From DATKPC01 sp035524275 (lineage in GTDB: Bacteria; Pseudomonadota; Gammaproteobacteria; Burkholderiales; Burkholderiaceae_F), in NCBI GenBank assembly GCA_035524275.1, contig DATKPC010000097.1, positions 27,646-91,645 of the forward strand: a stretch of 64,000 nucleotides of DNA, in the 5' to 3' direction. Positions 1-9,586 of the stretch are shown here, piece by piece. The notes under the pieces were generated by a model that made no database searches, was not told where the DNA came from, and worked only from the letters and a program-made list of their open reading frames with translations. Every line of letters begins with the position of its first letter. Position 1 is the first letter of the stretch. The translations under genes and the position numbers were made by a program.

Positions 1-1
1 G

Positions 2-685
2 CATCCGATCGTCGCGCAGGACCTGCGCGAGGCCTGCCGCGCGCGGGAACTGCGGATCGTCGACGATGTGCTCGCGGACCCGCTGGGGTATCGGCAGCGC
101 GCACTGGGCCTGGACTTCGGCGAATTCGCCGGCGCGCCCGGCGTCAACTTTCCCGGACGACAGACCGCCGGCCAGCCGTGCGACGGGATCATGGCGTACA
201 TCGCGCGGCTGCTCGGTCGCGACGTCATGTGGCAATCGCCGGACAACGGGGCCTTTCGCGTCAGCGGCGCCGCGTCGCAGGCACGGTCCGATATCCACGT
301 CGATCCGCCGAGCCCGTCGGGCGGCACGATGATGGCCGGCCTGCTTTACCTGACGCTGCCGCAGGACTGCCGCGGCGGCACGAGCTTCTACCGGCATCGC
401 GACAGCGGTTGGGTGCGGCGCCCGTCGGACGAGGACGTGCGCGCCGCGGGCTATCCCTCGTTCGAGCAGTTCCAGCGGCGCTGGACGGCCGCTGCCGGCG
501 TGCGAGGCTTCGATGCGCTCGTCGCGGAGCGCTCGCGCGACTGGGACTGGCTTTTCGAGATTCCGCTGCGCTTCAATCGCCTCGCGATGTATCGCGGCGA
601 TTACTTCCATGCCGTGAGCGAGGTCTTCGGATCGACGCCGGCGGACTCGCGCCTGGTCCAGCTCTTCTATTTCGAGGTTGCCTGA
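2..685 (+). CDS. DUF6445-like 2OG-Fe(II) oxygenase-type protein, 5'-truncated by the window edge
   Basis: The reading frame is open to the left edge (it reads HPIVAQDLREACRARELRIV before the first GTG at 68), so the start lies outside the window and the GTG is probably internal. The visible 227 residues look like the DUF6445 family, a double-stranded beta-helix fold related to 2-oxoglutarate/Fe(II) oxygenases. An H-x-D pair is seen in SDIHVDPP, a Gly-rich strand in CRGGTSFYRH, and a distal His in YRGDYFHAVSE, in the order expected for a metal triad. The substrate is unknown. The gene ends 109 bp before the transaldolase start and runs in the same direction, but there is no sign that they are functionally linked. 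The family assignment is from memory of the motif pattern and the oxygenase activity is inferred. Confidence 0.6.
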   Translation, partial: HPIVAQDLREACRARELRIVDDVLADPLGYRQRALGLDFGEFAGAPGVNFPGRQTAGQPCDGIMAYIARLLGRDVMWQSPDNGAFRVSGAASQARSDIHVDPPSPSGGTMMAGLLYLTLPQDCRGGTSFYRHRDSGWVRRPSDEDVRAAGYPSFEQFQRRWTAAAGVRGFDALVAERSRDWDWLFEIPLRFNRLAMYRGDYFHAVSEVFGSTPADSRLVQLFYFEVA

Positions 686-794
686 GCCGTCGCGTGGGCG
701 ACGCGTCGCGCTTGGGTTTAAGCTGGCGCCATCGTCCCAGGCATCCGCCGCGCGCGCAGCGCGCGCGCAATCCATCGATCCCGAGGAGGTCTTG

Positions 795-1886
795 ATGCCG
801 TCGGCAGCGACTCGACGACTCCATGCGCTCGGCCAGAGCCTGTGGCTCGACAACATCACGCGCGACCTGCTGGCCGGTGGCGGCCTGCGCCGGTATATCG
901 ACGCCTTCTCGGTGACCGGGCTGACGTCGAACCCGACCATCTTTCACCAGGCGATCCGAGGCAGTTCCGCCTACGATGCCGATATCCGCCGCAAGCGCGC
1001 CGAAGGAAAGCCGGTCGAGGCGCTCTTCTTCGACATCGCGCTCGACGACATCGTCGCAGCGGCCGACCTCTTCCGTCCCGTGCACGAACGCACCGCCGGC
1101 GTCGACGGCTGGGTGTCGCTGGAGGTTTCGCCGCTGCTGGCCGATGACGCGGCCGCGACGCTCCAGATGGCGCGCGACCTGCATGCGCGCGGCCAGCGGC
1201 CGAACCTGCTCATCAAGATTCCGGGAACCCCGCAGGGGCTGGCGGCGATCGAGGAGGCCACGTTCGCCGGCATCCCGATCAACGTGACGCTGCTGTTCTC
1301 GCGCGCGCAGTACGTGGCGGCGGCCGAGGCCTACCTGCGCGGGATCGAGCGTCGCATCGACGCCGGATGGCGGCCCGACATCGCGTCGGTCGCCTCGCTG
1401 TTCATCAGCCGGTGGGACGTCGCGATCGCGTCACGTGGGCCCGCGTCGTTGCGCAACCGGGTCGGTATCGCGATCGGGCGCGAATGCTATCGCGCTTACC
1501 GCGAGCTGCTCGCCTCCGCGCGCTGGCACCGCTGCTTCAACGCCGGCGCGCGGCCGCAGCGCCTGCTGTTTGCAAGCACCGGGACCAAGGATCCGCAGGC
1601 TTCCGACGTGATGTACGTCGGCGCCCTGGCCGCGCCGCTGACGGTCGACACGATGCCGCAGGCGACGCTGGAGGCGTTCGCGGACCACGGGGTCGTCGAT
1701 TCGCCGCTCGCCGCCGATGGCGGCGACTTCGCCGCGACGCTGGACGCGGCGCGCGGTGCCGGGATCGACCTCGACGAGCTGGCCGCCGACCTGCAGCGCG
1801 AAGGCGCCGAGGCGTTCGTCCGCTCGTGGCGCGACCTGCTCGCTGTCATCGAGACCAAGGCTGCCGCGCTGCACGCGGCGGCGTGA
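795..1886 (+). CDS. tal: Transaldolase
   Basis: A 363-residue transaldolase (EC 2.2.1.2), which transfers dihydroxyacetone between sedoheptulose-7-P and glyceraldehyde-3-P in the non-oxidative pentose phosphate pathway. The phosphosugar-binding start VTGLTSNPTIF and the Schiff-base lysine in NLLIKIPGT (K141) are present. The length fits the Tal/Gnd-associated subfamily rather than the short fructose-6-P aldolase type. The open frame extends upstream to 678, but ATG 795 follows an AGGAGG ribosome site at 783-788 and gives the normal N-terminus. Only 12 bp separate it from gnd, so the two are probably co-transcribed and cover both branches of the pentose phosphate pathway. Confidence 0.93.
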   Translation: MPSAATRRLHALGQSLWLDNITRDLLAGGGLRRYIDAFSVTGLTSNPTIFHQAIRGSSAYDADIRRKRAEGKPVEALFFDIALDDIVAAADLFRPVHERTAGVDGWVSLEVSPLLADDAAATLQMARDLHARGQRPNLLIKIPGTPQGLAAIEEATFAGIPINVTLLFSRAQYVAAAEAYLRGIERRIDAGWRPDIASVASLFISRWDVAIASRGPASLRNRVGIAIGRECYRAYRELLASARWHRCFNAGARPQRLLFASTGTKDPQASDVMYVGALAAPLTVDTMPQATLEAFADHGVVDSPLAADGGDFAATLDAARGAGIDLDELAADLQREGAEAFVRSWRDLLAVIETKAAALHAAA

Positions 1887-1898
1887 GGAGCCGCGTCG

Positions 1899-2918
1899 AT
1901 GCAGATCGGCATGGTCGGCCTGGGCCGGATGGGGGCGAACATGACGCGCCGGCTGCTGCGCGGCGGCCACGAATGCGTCGCGTATGCGCGGGCGCGCGAG
2001 TCGGTGGATGCGCTCGCGCGCGAAGGGGCGATCGGCGCCGATTCGCTTGCCGGACTGGCGCAGCGGCTGGCGAGGCCGCGCACCGTCTGGCTGATGCTGC
2101 CCGCGGCGGCCGTCGACGCGACGATCGCGTCGCTCGTGCCGTCGCTGGAACGCGGCGACGTCATCGTCGACGGCGGGAATTCGTACTACATCGACGATAT
2201 CCGGCGCGCCCGCGAGCTCGCGCCGCGCGGGATCGACTACGTCGACGTCGGCACGAGCGGCGGCGTCTGGGGACTGCAGCGCGGCTATTGCCTGATGAGC
2301 GGCGGGCCGGCAGACGTCGTCGGACGGCTCGAGCCGCTGTTCGCGACGCTGGCGCCCGGCGATGGCGGCATCGCGCCGACGCCCGGGCGCGTGCCCGGCG
2401 CCGGCACGGCCGAGCGCGGCTACCTGCATTGCGGACCGAGCGGCGCCGGCCATTTCGTGAAGATGGTCCACAACGGCATCGAGTACGGCTTGATGGCGGC
2501 CTACGCCGAAGGGCTGTCGATCCTGCGCGCGGCCGGAATCGGCGGGATAGCCGTCGCCGCGGACGCGGAGACGACGCCGCTGCGCGATCCGGACCACTAT
2601 CGCTACGATTTCGCGGTCGACGAGATCGCCGAATTGTGGCGTCGCGGCAGCGTGATCTCGTCGTGGCTGCTGGACCTGGCCGCGGCCGTGCTGCGCGAGG
2701 ATCCGTCGCTCGCGCGCTTCTCGTCGCGCGTCGCGGACTCCGGCGAGGGACGCTGGACCCTCCGCGCCGCGATCGACGAAGGCGTTCCGGCGCCCGTGCT
2801 GACGGCCGCGCTGTTCCAGCGTTTTGCGTCGCGCGGCGAGGCCGACTACCAGGGCCGGCTGCTGTCCGCGCTGCGCTTCGGCTTCGGCGGTCACGAGGAA
2901 AAACCGCCCGCGGGTTGA
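1899..2918 (+). CDS. gnd: 6-phosphogluconate dehydrogenase, decarboxylating, short form
   Basis: A 339-residue oxidoreductase that converts 6-phosphogluconate to ribulose-5-P with CO2 release. It has an N-terminal Rossmann motif GLGRMGANM (residues 6-14) and the catalytic loop HFVKMVHNGIEY, with K188, H191 and N192. At about 340 residues it is the short, often NAD-linked form (GntZ/YqeC type), which lacks the second helical half of the 470-residue enzyme. It lies directly behind tal. No glucose-6-P dehydrogenase or lactonase is in the window. Cofactor preference cannot be settled from the sequence. Confidence 0.92.
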   Translation: MQIGMVGLGRMGANMTRRLLRGGHECVAYARARESVDALAREGAIGADSLAGLAQRLARPRTVWLMLPAAAVDATIASLVPSLERGDVIVDGGNSYYIDDIRRARELAPRGIDYVDVGTSGGVWGLQRGYCLMSGGPADVVGRLEPLFATLAPGDGGIAPTPGRVPGAGTAERGYLHCGPSGAGHFVKMVHNGIEYGLMAAYAEGLSILRAAGIGGIAVAADAETTPLRDPDHYRYDFAVDEIAELWRRGSVISSWLLDLAAAVLREDPSLARFSSRVADSGEGRWTLRAAIDEGVPAPVLTAALFQRFASRGEADYQGRLLSALRFGFGGHEEKPPAG

Positions 2919-2962
2919 ACCGCGGCACCCGTCACGACCTGTCGCCCTCGAGGATTCGAACC

Positions 2963-3838
2963 ATGCCACGACACGACGCAGCGAAATCCGGGACCTTCGC
3001 CATCGGCGGCGACATCGCGGTCCACCGGCTGGGCTTCGGCGCCATGCGGATCACCGGGCGCGGCGTCTGGGGCGAACCGCCCGATCGCGCCGAAGCGCTC
3101 CGCACGCTGAAGCGTCTGCCGGAACTCGGCGTCAACTTCGTCGACACGGCCGATTCGTACGGACCGGACGTCTCGGAGGAACTGCTTCACGAGGCGCTGC
3201 ATCCGTATCGTGGGATGCTGATCGCGACGAAGGGTGGCCTGGCCCGGACCGGGCCCGACCGGTGGATTCCGCTCGGTCGGCCGGAGTACCTTATCCAGCA
3301 GGCGCGCAAGAGTTGCCGCCGCCTCGGTCTCGAGCGTCTCGGCCTCTGGCAACTGCACCGGATCGACGCGAAGGTCCCGCGCGACGAGCAGTTTTCCGCG
3401 ATCAAGTCGCTGCTGGACGACGGGGTGATCGGGCACGCCGGACTGAGCGAAGTCTCGGTCGCCGACATCGAGGAGGCGTCGCGGTATTTCCGCGTCGCGA
3501 CGGTCCAGAATCGCTACAACCTGGTCACCCGGGAGAGCGAGGACGTGCTCGACTACTGCGAGCGGCAGGGCATCGGCTTCATCCCCTGGTTCCCGCTCGC
3601 CGCGGGCGACCTCGCGCGCCCCGGATCGCTGCTCGACGCCATCGCGCGCAAGCACCGGGCCGCGCCCGGCCAGGTCGCGCTCGCCTGGGTACTGAAGCGC
3701 AGCCCGGTCATGCTGCCGATCCCGGGGACGTCGAAGGTCGCGCACCTGGAAGAGAACGTCGGCGCGGCGGGCGTCGAACTTTCGGACGAGGAGTTCGCGG
3801 CGCTCGATCGCGAAGGCCGCGCCCGCGCAGCGCCCTGA
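2963..3838 (+). CDS. Aldo/keto reductase
   Basis: A 291-residue NADP-linked aldo/keto reductase. The catalytic tetrad of the family is visible: D61 and Y66 in FVDTADSYG, K90 in IATKGG, and H132 in LWQLHRID. The C-terminal cofactor region (LPIPGTSKVAHLEEN) is complete. The frame is open far upstream through gnd in another phase, but ATG 2963 gives the usual family N-terminus. It lies 44 bp after gnd on the same strand and may belong to that transcription unit. The substrate is unknown; family members reduce small aldehydes and ketones. Confidence 0.9.
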   Translation: MPRHDAAKSGTFAIGGDIAVHRLGFGAMRITGRGVWGEPPDRAEALRTLKRLPELGVNFVDTADSYGPDVSEELLHEALHPYRGMLIATKGGLARTGPDRWIPLGRPEYLIQQARKSCRRLGLERLGLWQLHRIDAKVPRDEQFSAIKSLLDDGVIGHAGLSEVSVADIEEASRYFRVATVQNRYNLVTRESEDVLDYCERQGIGFIPWFPLAAGDLARPGSLLDAIARKHRAAPGQVALAWVLKRSPVMLPIPGTSKVAHLEENVGAAGVELSDEEFAALDREGRARAAP

Positions 3839-3961
3839 ACGTCGCGACGGGCCGCGCCGATTCATCCCGCGTTTATCCTGCGCGCGGCGGGCGCGGCTTG
3901 ATCGTCGCCGGAATTGCGGCGATGCTTCCGGCGCCGTAGCGCGAATCGGGAGAGGCACCAG

Positions 3962-6900
3962 ATGGCGACGGGCACGCCGCGAAGCATCACGTTCGTCCTG
4001 TCGGGGCAGGACCAGGCCATCGGGCGCGGCGGCGAGGCGCAAGCGCCGGGTCCGCTGGTGCCCGGCCTGCGGGGGCGCGTCGCGGCTTCGGTGCGGCTCG
4101 GTGCGCGCCGCGGCGCGGGGGACACGGTCCGCGTCGATGCGCAGCCGGGCCGCGACGTCGTCGTGCTGCAGATCGCCAACGGCCCGAGCCTCGTCCTGCA
4201 TCCGGAGACCGCGCGCGACCTGCTGCAGGCTCAGGCGACCGCGGACCGCGGCGCCGCGCCCGGCGACGACGTGTCGGTCACCAGCCAGTTGCACTGGGAG
4301 GGACTGGAACAATTCGGCGCGGCGACGGCGCGCGGCGCGACGCGCGGGTTGCTCGGCGACGTCCTCGTCGACGCGGTCCAGGTGATCACCGGCGCCGTCG
4401 AGGATGCCGTGGCCGACGTCGCGATCGACGAGGTGGTCCGCCGCGTCGACGCGCAGGTGGATCCGGGCGTCTATGCGCTGGCGCCCGAGGTGCTGCCGCG
4501 GCTCAAAGGCAGCGCGTCGCCGCTGCCGGCGATCCCGCCGCCGGCCGACGGCGGGCCGCTGCTCGTCTTCGTCCATGGCACGTTCTCGAATACCCAGGGA
4601 ACGTTCGCGAAGCTCTGGAGCCAGCACCCGCAACGCGTGCGCGGGTTGTTCGACAGTTACGGCGGTCGCGTCTATGCGCTCGACCATCCGACGCTGGGCG
4701 CAAGCCCGATCGACAACGCGCTCGCGCTCGCCGCGGCGCTGCCCGCCGGCGCGAGGCTCCATCTGGTGACCCACTCCCGCGGCGGCCTCGTCGCCGAAGT
4801 GTTGGCGCGCGCCTGCGGCGCGCGCCAACTCGACGAGGCCGCGCGCACGCTCTTCGCCGACGACCGTTTCGCGGCGCATCGCGCGGCGCTGCAGACGTTG
4901 CACGACACGGTGCGGCAGAAGAACCTGCGCGTCGAGCGGGTCGTCCGCGTCGCCTGCCCGGCGCGCGGGACGCTGCTCGCGTCCGGGCGCCTGGATGCCT
5001 TCTTCTCCGTCTTCAAATGGACGCTCGAGCTCGCCGGCATCCCGGTGCTGCCGGAACTCGTCGACTTCCTCGGTGCCGTGGCGCGCGGCCGCACCGATCC
5101 GCAGAAGATTCCCGGCCTGCAGGCGCAGATGCCGGGCAGCGAGCTGATCCAGTGGCTGCATGCGGCGGAGCAGCCGCTGCCGGGCCAGTTGCGCGTCGTC
5201 GCGGGCGACATGCAGGGCGACTCGGTCGCGTCGTGGATCAAGACGCTGCTCGCCGACGCGTTCTACTGGACCGACAACGACCTCGTCGTCCAGACGCGGT
5301 CGATGTACGGCGGCGCTCCGCGCGCCGGCGGAGCGAGCTTCCTGCTCGATGCCGGTGGCGTCGTCTCGCATTTCAACTACTTCGACAACGAGCGCACGGC
5401 CGATGCGATCGTCGGCGCGCTGACGCAGGACCAGCCGCAGGGATTCCAGGTGATCGGGCCGATGTCGTGGTCCGGGGATTCCGCGACCGGCGCGCGCGGC
5501 GCGCCGGTCGCGCCAGCCGCCGCGGCGGCGCCGGCGAGCAGCAAGCCGGCGGTGTTCGTGCTGCCCGGGATCCTCGGCAGCAACCTCGCGGTCGACGGCG
5601 CGCGGATCTGGCTTGGCTGGCGCCTGGTCAACGGGCTGCAGCGCCTCCGCTACGTCGCCGGGCAGCCGGACGACGTGATGCCGGACGGGCTCATTGGTCC
5701 GGTCTACGACGATCTCGTCGCGTTCCTGGCCGATTCGCACGAGGTGATCCCGTTCGCGTTCGATTGGCGCCGGCCGCTGGAGGCCGAGGCACGGCGGCTC
5801 GGCGCCGCGGTCGAGGCGGCGCTGGCGGCGCGCGCACAGAGCGGGAAGCCGGTGCGCCTGCTGGCGCATTCGATGGGCGGCCTGCTGGCGCGCACGCTGC
5901 AGCTGGAATGTCCGCCGACGTGGCAGCGGATGCTCGCGACCGCTGGCGCGCGGGTCGTGCTGCTGGGCGTGCCGAACGCCGGCACCTGGACGCCGATGCA
6001 GATGCTGACGGCCGATGAGACGTTCGGCGGCACGCTGACCGCGTTCGGCGCCCCGTTCCGCGACGCCGAGGCGCGCCAGCTTCTCGCGCAGTGCCCCGGA
6101 CTGTTGCAGTTGCAGGCGGGCCTGCTCGATGAGCACATGGGCCTCGGCCAGGCCGCGACATGGCAGCAGCTTGCAGCCGCCGACCTGGAGCGTGTCCGGC
6201 GCGTCAGCGGCTGGCACAACCTGCCCTCGCAGGTCGGCGCCTATGCCTGGGGCGTCCCGGAACAGCCGGTGCTGGATGCGGCGGTCGCGTTGCGGCGGCG
6301 CCTCGACGCGCAGCGCGACCGCGATCTCGCGCCGTTCGCCGATCGCGTGCTGCACGTCGTCGGTCACGCCGCCTCGACGCCCGACGGCTTCGAGGACGGC
6401 GCCGACGGCTTCGTCTATCTCGAGGCGCCCGACGCCGGCGACGGGCGCGTGACGCTGGCGAGCGCGCTGCTGCCGGGCGTGAGGACGTGGTTCATCGACT
6501 GTGACCACGGCCGCATGCCGTCGCGTCGCGAAGCCTTCCCGGCGCTGCTGGAACTGCTGCAGACGGGAGCGACGGCGCTGCTGCCGCCGCAGCCCGCGCC
6601 CGGTGCGCTCGCCGCGGCGAGCGTCGGGACCCCGCGGTTGCGCCCGTCGCGTGCGCCGCTCGTGGCGCGGCCGCCGGCCTCGCCGCCCGACATCCAGCGG
6701 CTCGCCTCGGACCAGAAGCCGGTGACCGCGCCGCAGCCCGGCGGTGCGCTGCGCATTTCGGTCACCCACGGCGACCTGAAGTTCGTTCGCCAGCCGCTGA
6801 TGATCGGCCATTATCGGGGGATGGCGATCTCCGGCACCGAGGCCGTCGTCAACGCGCTGATCGGCGGCACGATGAAGGAATCGCTGGAGATCGGGCGCTA

Positions 6901-9586
6901 TCCGGATGCGCCCGGGTCGCAGCAGGTCTTCGCGAACAACGGCACGAACCGGGACAATCCGCTGCAGCTTCCGCGTCCGCCGGCGGTCATCGTCGTCGGC
7001 CTTGGCTCGGAAGGGAAGCTCGTCGCCTCCGATCTCGTCTATACGGCGCGCCAGGGCGTGATCGCGTGGGCGCAGAAGATCGTCGAGCAGTCCGATGGCG
7101 CGCCGCCGCTCTTCGAGATCGCGGCGGCCCTGATCGGTAGCGGCGGCAGCGGCATCAGCGCCGGCCAGTCGGCCCAGCTGATCGTCAACGGCGTGCGCGA
7201 GGCGAACGAGCGGCTCGCGGATCCGCGGCTTGCCGATGGCGCCTGGCCCCGCGTCGGCCACCTGCATCTGGTCGAGGTGTACCTGGACCGGGCCACCGAG
7301 GCGCTCCGCGCGCTGCAGGTGCAGGCCGCCGCCGCGCCCGGCAGGTTCCAGGTCGACGACCTGGTCCGGCCCGGCGTCGGTGGCCTGCCGCGACCCCCGG
7401 ATTCCGGATACCGCGGCGCCAACTACGACCTGATCAGCGCCGTCGCCGACGACGACGGCCGCGGCGGCTCGGTCATCGCGTACACGCTGGATACGCGCCG
7501 GGCTCGCGCCGAAGTGCGCGCGCAGGCGACGCAGGGCCCGTTGCTGCGCGAGCTCGTTCGCCAGGGTTCGAACGATCGCAATCAGGACGTGCAGATCGGG
7601 CGAACGCTGTTCAAGCTTCTCGTGCCGGTCGACCTCGAACCGTATCTCGGCGGGACGACCGAGATGCTGATCGAGCTGAATGCCGGCACGGCGGGGATCC
7701 CGTGGGAACTCCTCGACACCGACAACGGCACGCGCGGTGGCGCCGACGCGCGGCCGTGGGCGATCCGCTCGAAGCTGTTGCGCAAGTTGCGGCTGGACGA
7801 TTTCCGTCCGCGGGTCATCGATGCCAGCACCGACGCCTCGGTCCTGGTGATCGGCGAGCCGTACGTCAACGACCGGGCATACCCGCGGCTTCCGGGGGCC
7901 CGGCGCGAGGCCAACGCGGTCGCGGCACGGCTGCGGGCGGCCGGCGCGCTCGGCGAGGCGCGCGTCCGCGCACTCGTCAGCCCGGACGACGAGAGCCAGC
8001 CCGGTCCGGACGCGCGCGCCGTCATCAATGCGCTGATGGAAAGCGAATGGCGCATCGTGCACATTGCCGGCCATGGCGAGCCGCCGCAATGGGACGAGCC
8101 GGCCGCCGGCGCGGCCGGCGAGCCGATCGTGCGCGGCGATCCGCACGGCGTCGTGCTGTCCGACCGGATCTTCCTCGGGCCGCGCGAAATCTCGAACATG
8201 CGCGTGGTGCCGGAACTGGTCTTCGTCAATTGCTGCCATCTCGGGGCGCGCAGTCCCGAGGAACTGCTGCAGGCGGAGCGCGCCGGGCGCTACAACCGCG
8301 CGCAGTTCGCGGCCGACGTCGCCGAGTCGCTGATCCGGATCGGCGTGCGCTGCGTCGTGGCGGCCGGCTGGGCGGTCGACGACGCCGCGGCGATGCGGTT
8401 CGCGACGACGTTCTACGACGCGCTGCTGCGCGGCCAGCGGTTCATCGACGCGGTCGCGATCGCGCGCGAGGCGGCCTGGGCGCTGGGCGACAACAACACC
8501 TGGGCCGCCTACCAGTGCTATGGAGACCCGGACTGGTACCTGCGTCGCGCCGGCGCCGACGCGCAGCGTCCGCAGCGTTCGCTGGCCGACGAATTCGCCG
8601 GCGTCGCGTCGCCGCCGGCGCTGTGCCTCGCCCTCGACGCGCTCGTCGTGCAGAGCCGGTACGAAGCCCGCGATGGCCTCGACCAGCGCCCGAAGATCCG
8701 CCACCTGGAGGCGCGGTTCGCGCCGCAGTGGGGTTCGATCGGCAGCGTCGCGGAGGCCTTTGGCCGGGCCTGGGATGCCGCGGGCGATCGCACGGCCGCG
8801 ATCGGATGGTTCCGCCGCGCGCTCGCCGCGCCCGATGCGGGCGCATCGCTGAAGGCGGGCGAACAACTCGGGAACCTTCAGGCACGCGACGCGTGGGCCG
8901 CCGTCGACGCCGCGCATCGCGCCGGCGATCCGCAGCAGCTTCGCGTCGCGGCGGAGGCGGCGCGCGGCGCGATCGACGAGGCGATGCGCACCTTGACGAA
9001 GATGGTGGCCCTGCATCCGACGGTCGAGCGCCTGTCGCTGCTGGGCTCGGCGTTCAAGCGGCGGGCGATGATGGCCCGCGCGACGGGGCAGGATCCCGGC
9101 GAGGACCTGCGCGGCATGCAGTCGAGCTATGCGCGGGCCGAGGACATCGCGCGCGCGCAAGGCTCGCCGATCTTCTACCCGGCGCTCAATCGCGTCGCCG
9201 CGCAGCTCGTGCTGGCCGGTGGCGCGCCGCTCGACGTCGCCGGCTGCGACGAGATTCGCCGCGAGCTCGCGATCCGGACGCGCGACGACCCCGACTTCTG
9301 GAGCGTCGTCGGGCTCACCGAGCTACGGCTGTACGAGGCCGTCGCGAAGGGGACGCTGGTGGCGGAAAAGGACGGCATCCTGGGCGAGTACGCGGACCTG
9401 CAGCGGCGCGTGGCCGGGACGACGTACTGGAGCTCGGTCGCCGACCAGCTTCGATTCGTGCTCGACGCCGAGCCGGGCGCCGTCGATGCCGCGCACCTCG
9501 CGGCGGCCGCCGAATTGCGGCGTGTCGTCGAGGGCTACGCTGCCGCGGTCGCGCCGACGGCCGCGCGCTCGAGCAGCGGCAGGTAA
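3962..9586 (+). CDS. Giant CHAT-protease / dual alpha/beta-hydrolase fusion protein
   Basis: A 1874-residue protein. Residues 1-190 are unrecognised. At about 195-480 is a PGAP1/lipase-like alpha/beta hydrolase with VFVHGTFS (oxyanion strand) and nucleophile S272 in THSRGG. At about 525-840 is a second, LCAT-like hydrolase with FVLPGILGSN and S637 in AHSMGG. Residues about 930-1290 begin with SVTHGDLKF and resemble the segment that precedes CHAT domains in other large CHAT proteins. At about 1300-1530 is a CHAT (caspase-like, clan CD) peptidase with H1371 in HIAGHGE and C1425 in NCCHLG. The remaining ~340 residues are Ala-rich and helical, TPR-like. No signal peptide or membrane segment is seen, so it should be cytoplasmic. 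ATG 3962 follows a GGGAGAGG-like ribosome site. The 3' end overlaps the convergent lipase gene by 52 bp. CHAT enzymes elsewhere act as regulated proteases in defence or cell-death systems; that role here is inference. Confidence 0.85.
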   Translation: MATGTPRSITFVLSGQDQAIGRGGEAQAPGPLVPGLRGRVAASVRLGARRGAGDTVRVDAQPGRDVVVLQIANGPSLVLHPETARDLLQAQATADRGAAPGDDVSVTSQLHWEGLEQFGAATARGATRGLLGDVLVDAVQVITGAVEDAVADVAIDEVVRRVDAQVDPGVYALAPEVLPRLKGSASPLPAIPPPADGGPLLVFVHGTFSNTQGTFAKLWSQHPQRVRGLFDSYGGRVYALDHPTLGASPIDNALALAAALPAGARLHLVTHSRGGLVAEVLARACGARQLDEAARTLFADDRFAAHRAALQTLHDTVRQKNLRVERVVRVACPARGTLLASGRLDAFFSVFKWTLELAGIPVLPELVDFLGAVARGRTDPQKIPGLQAQMPGSELIQWLHAAEQPLPGQLRVVAGDMQGDSVASWIKTLLADAFYWTDNDLVVQTRSMYGGAPRAGGASFLLDAGGVVSHFNYFDNERTADAIVGALTQDQPQGFQVIGPMSWSGDSATGARGAPVAPAAAAAPASSKPAVFVLPGILGSNLAVDGARIWLGWRLVNGLQRLRYVAGQPDDVMPDGLIGPVYDDLVAFLADSHEVIPFAFDWRRPLEAEARRLGAAVEAALAARAQSGKPVRLLAHSMGGLLARTLQLECPPTWQRMLATAGARVVLLGVPNAGTWTPMQMLTADETFGGTLTAFGAPFRDAEARQLLAQCPGLLQLQAGLLDEHMGLGQAATWQQLAAADLERVRRVSGWHNLPSQVGAYAWGVPEQPVLDAAVALRRRLDAQRDRDLAPFADRVLHVVGHAASTPDGFEDGADGFVYLEAPDAGDGRVTLASALLPGVRTWFIDCDHGRMPSRREAFPALLELLQTGATALLPPQPAPGALAAASVGTPRLRPSRAPLVARPPASPPDIQRLASDQKPVTAPQPGGALRISVTHGDLKFVRQPLMIGHYRGMAISGTEAVVNALIGGTMKESLEIGRYPDAPGSQQVFANNGTNRDNPLQLPRPPAVIVVGLGSEGKLVASDLVYTARQGVIAWAQKIVEQSDGAPPLFEIAAALIGSGGSGISAGQSAQLIVNGVREANERLADPRLADGAWPRVGHLHLVEVYLDRATEALRALQVQAAAAPGRFQVDDLVRPGVGGLPRPPDSGYRGANYDLISAVADDDGRGGSVIAYTLDTRRARAEVRAQATQGPLLRELVRQGSNDRNQDVQIGRTLFKLLVPVDLEPYLGGTTEMLIELNAGTAGIPWELLDTDNGTRGGADARPWAIRSKLLRKLRLDDFRPRVIDASTDASVLVIGEPYVNDRAYPRLPGARREANAVAARLRAAGALGEARVRALVSPDDESQPGPDARAVINALMESEWRIVHIAGHGEPPQWDEPAAGAAGEPIVRGDPHGVVLSDRIFLGPREISNMRVVPELVFVNCCHLGARSPEELLQAERAGRYNRAQFAADVAESLIRIGVRCVVAAGWAVDDAAAMRFATTFYDALLRGQRFIDAVAIAREAAWALGDNNTWAAYQCYGDPDWYLRRAGADAQRPQRSLADEFAGVASPPALCLALDALVVQSRYEARDGLDQRPKIRHLEARFAPQWGSIGSVAEAFGRAWDAAGDRTAAIGWFRRALAAPDAGASLKAGEQLGNLQARDAWAAVDAAHRAGDPQQLRVAAEAARGAIDEAMRTLTKMVALHPTVERLSLLGSAFKRRAMMARATGQDPGEDLRGMQSSYARAEDIARAQGSPIFYPALNRVAAQLVLAGGAPLDVAGCDEIRRELAIRTRDDPDFWSVVGLTELRLYEAVAKGTLVAEKDGILGEYADLQRRVAGTTYWSSVADQLRFVLDAEPGAVDAAHLAAAAELRRVVEGYAAAVAPTAARSSSGR

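Noticed and set aside
2891..9160. A 2089-codon open frame on the minus strand
   Set aside because: It is antisense to gnd's end, the aldo/keto reductase and the CHAT gene. It is very Arg-rich without any domain, as expected from GC-skewed third positions opposite real genes.
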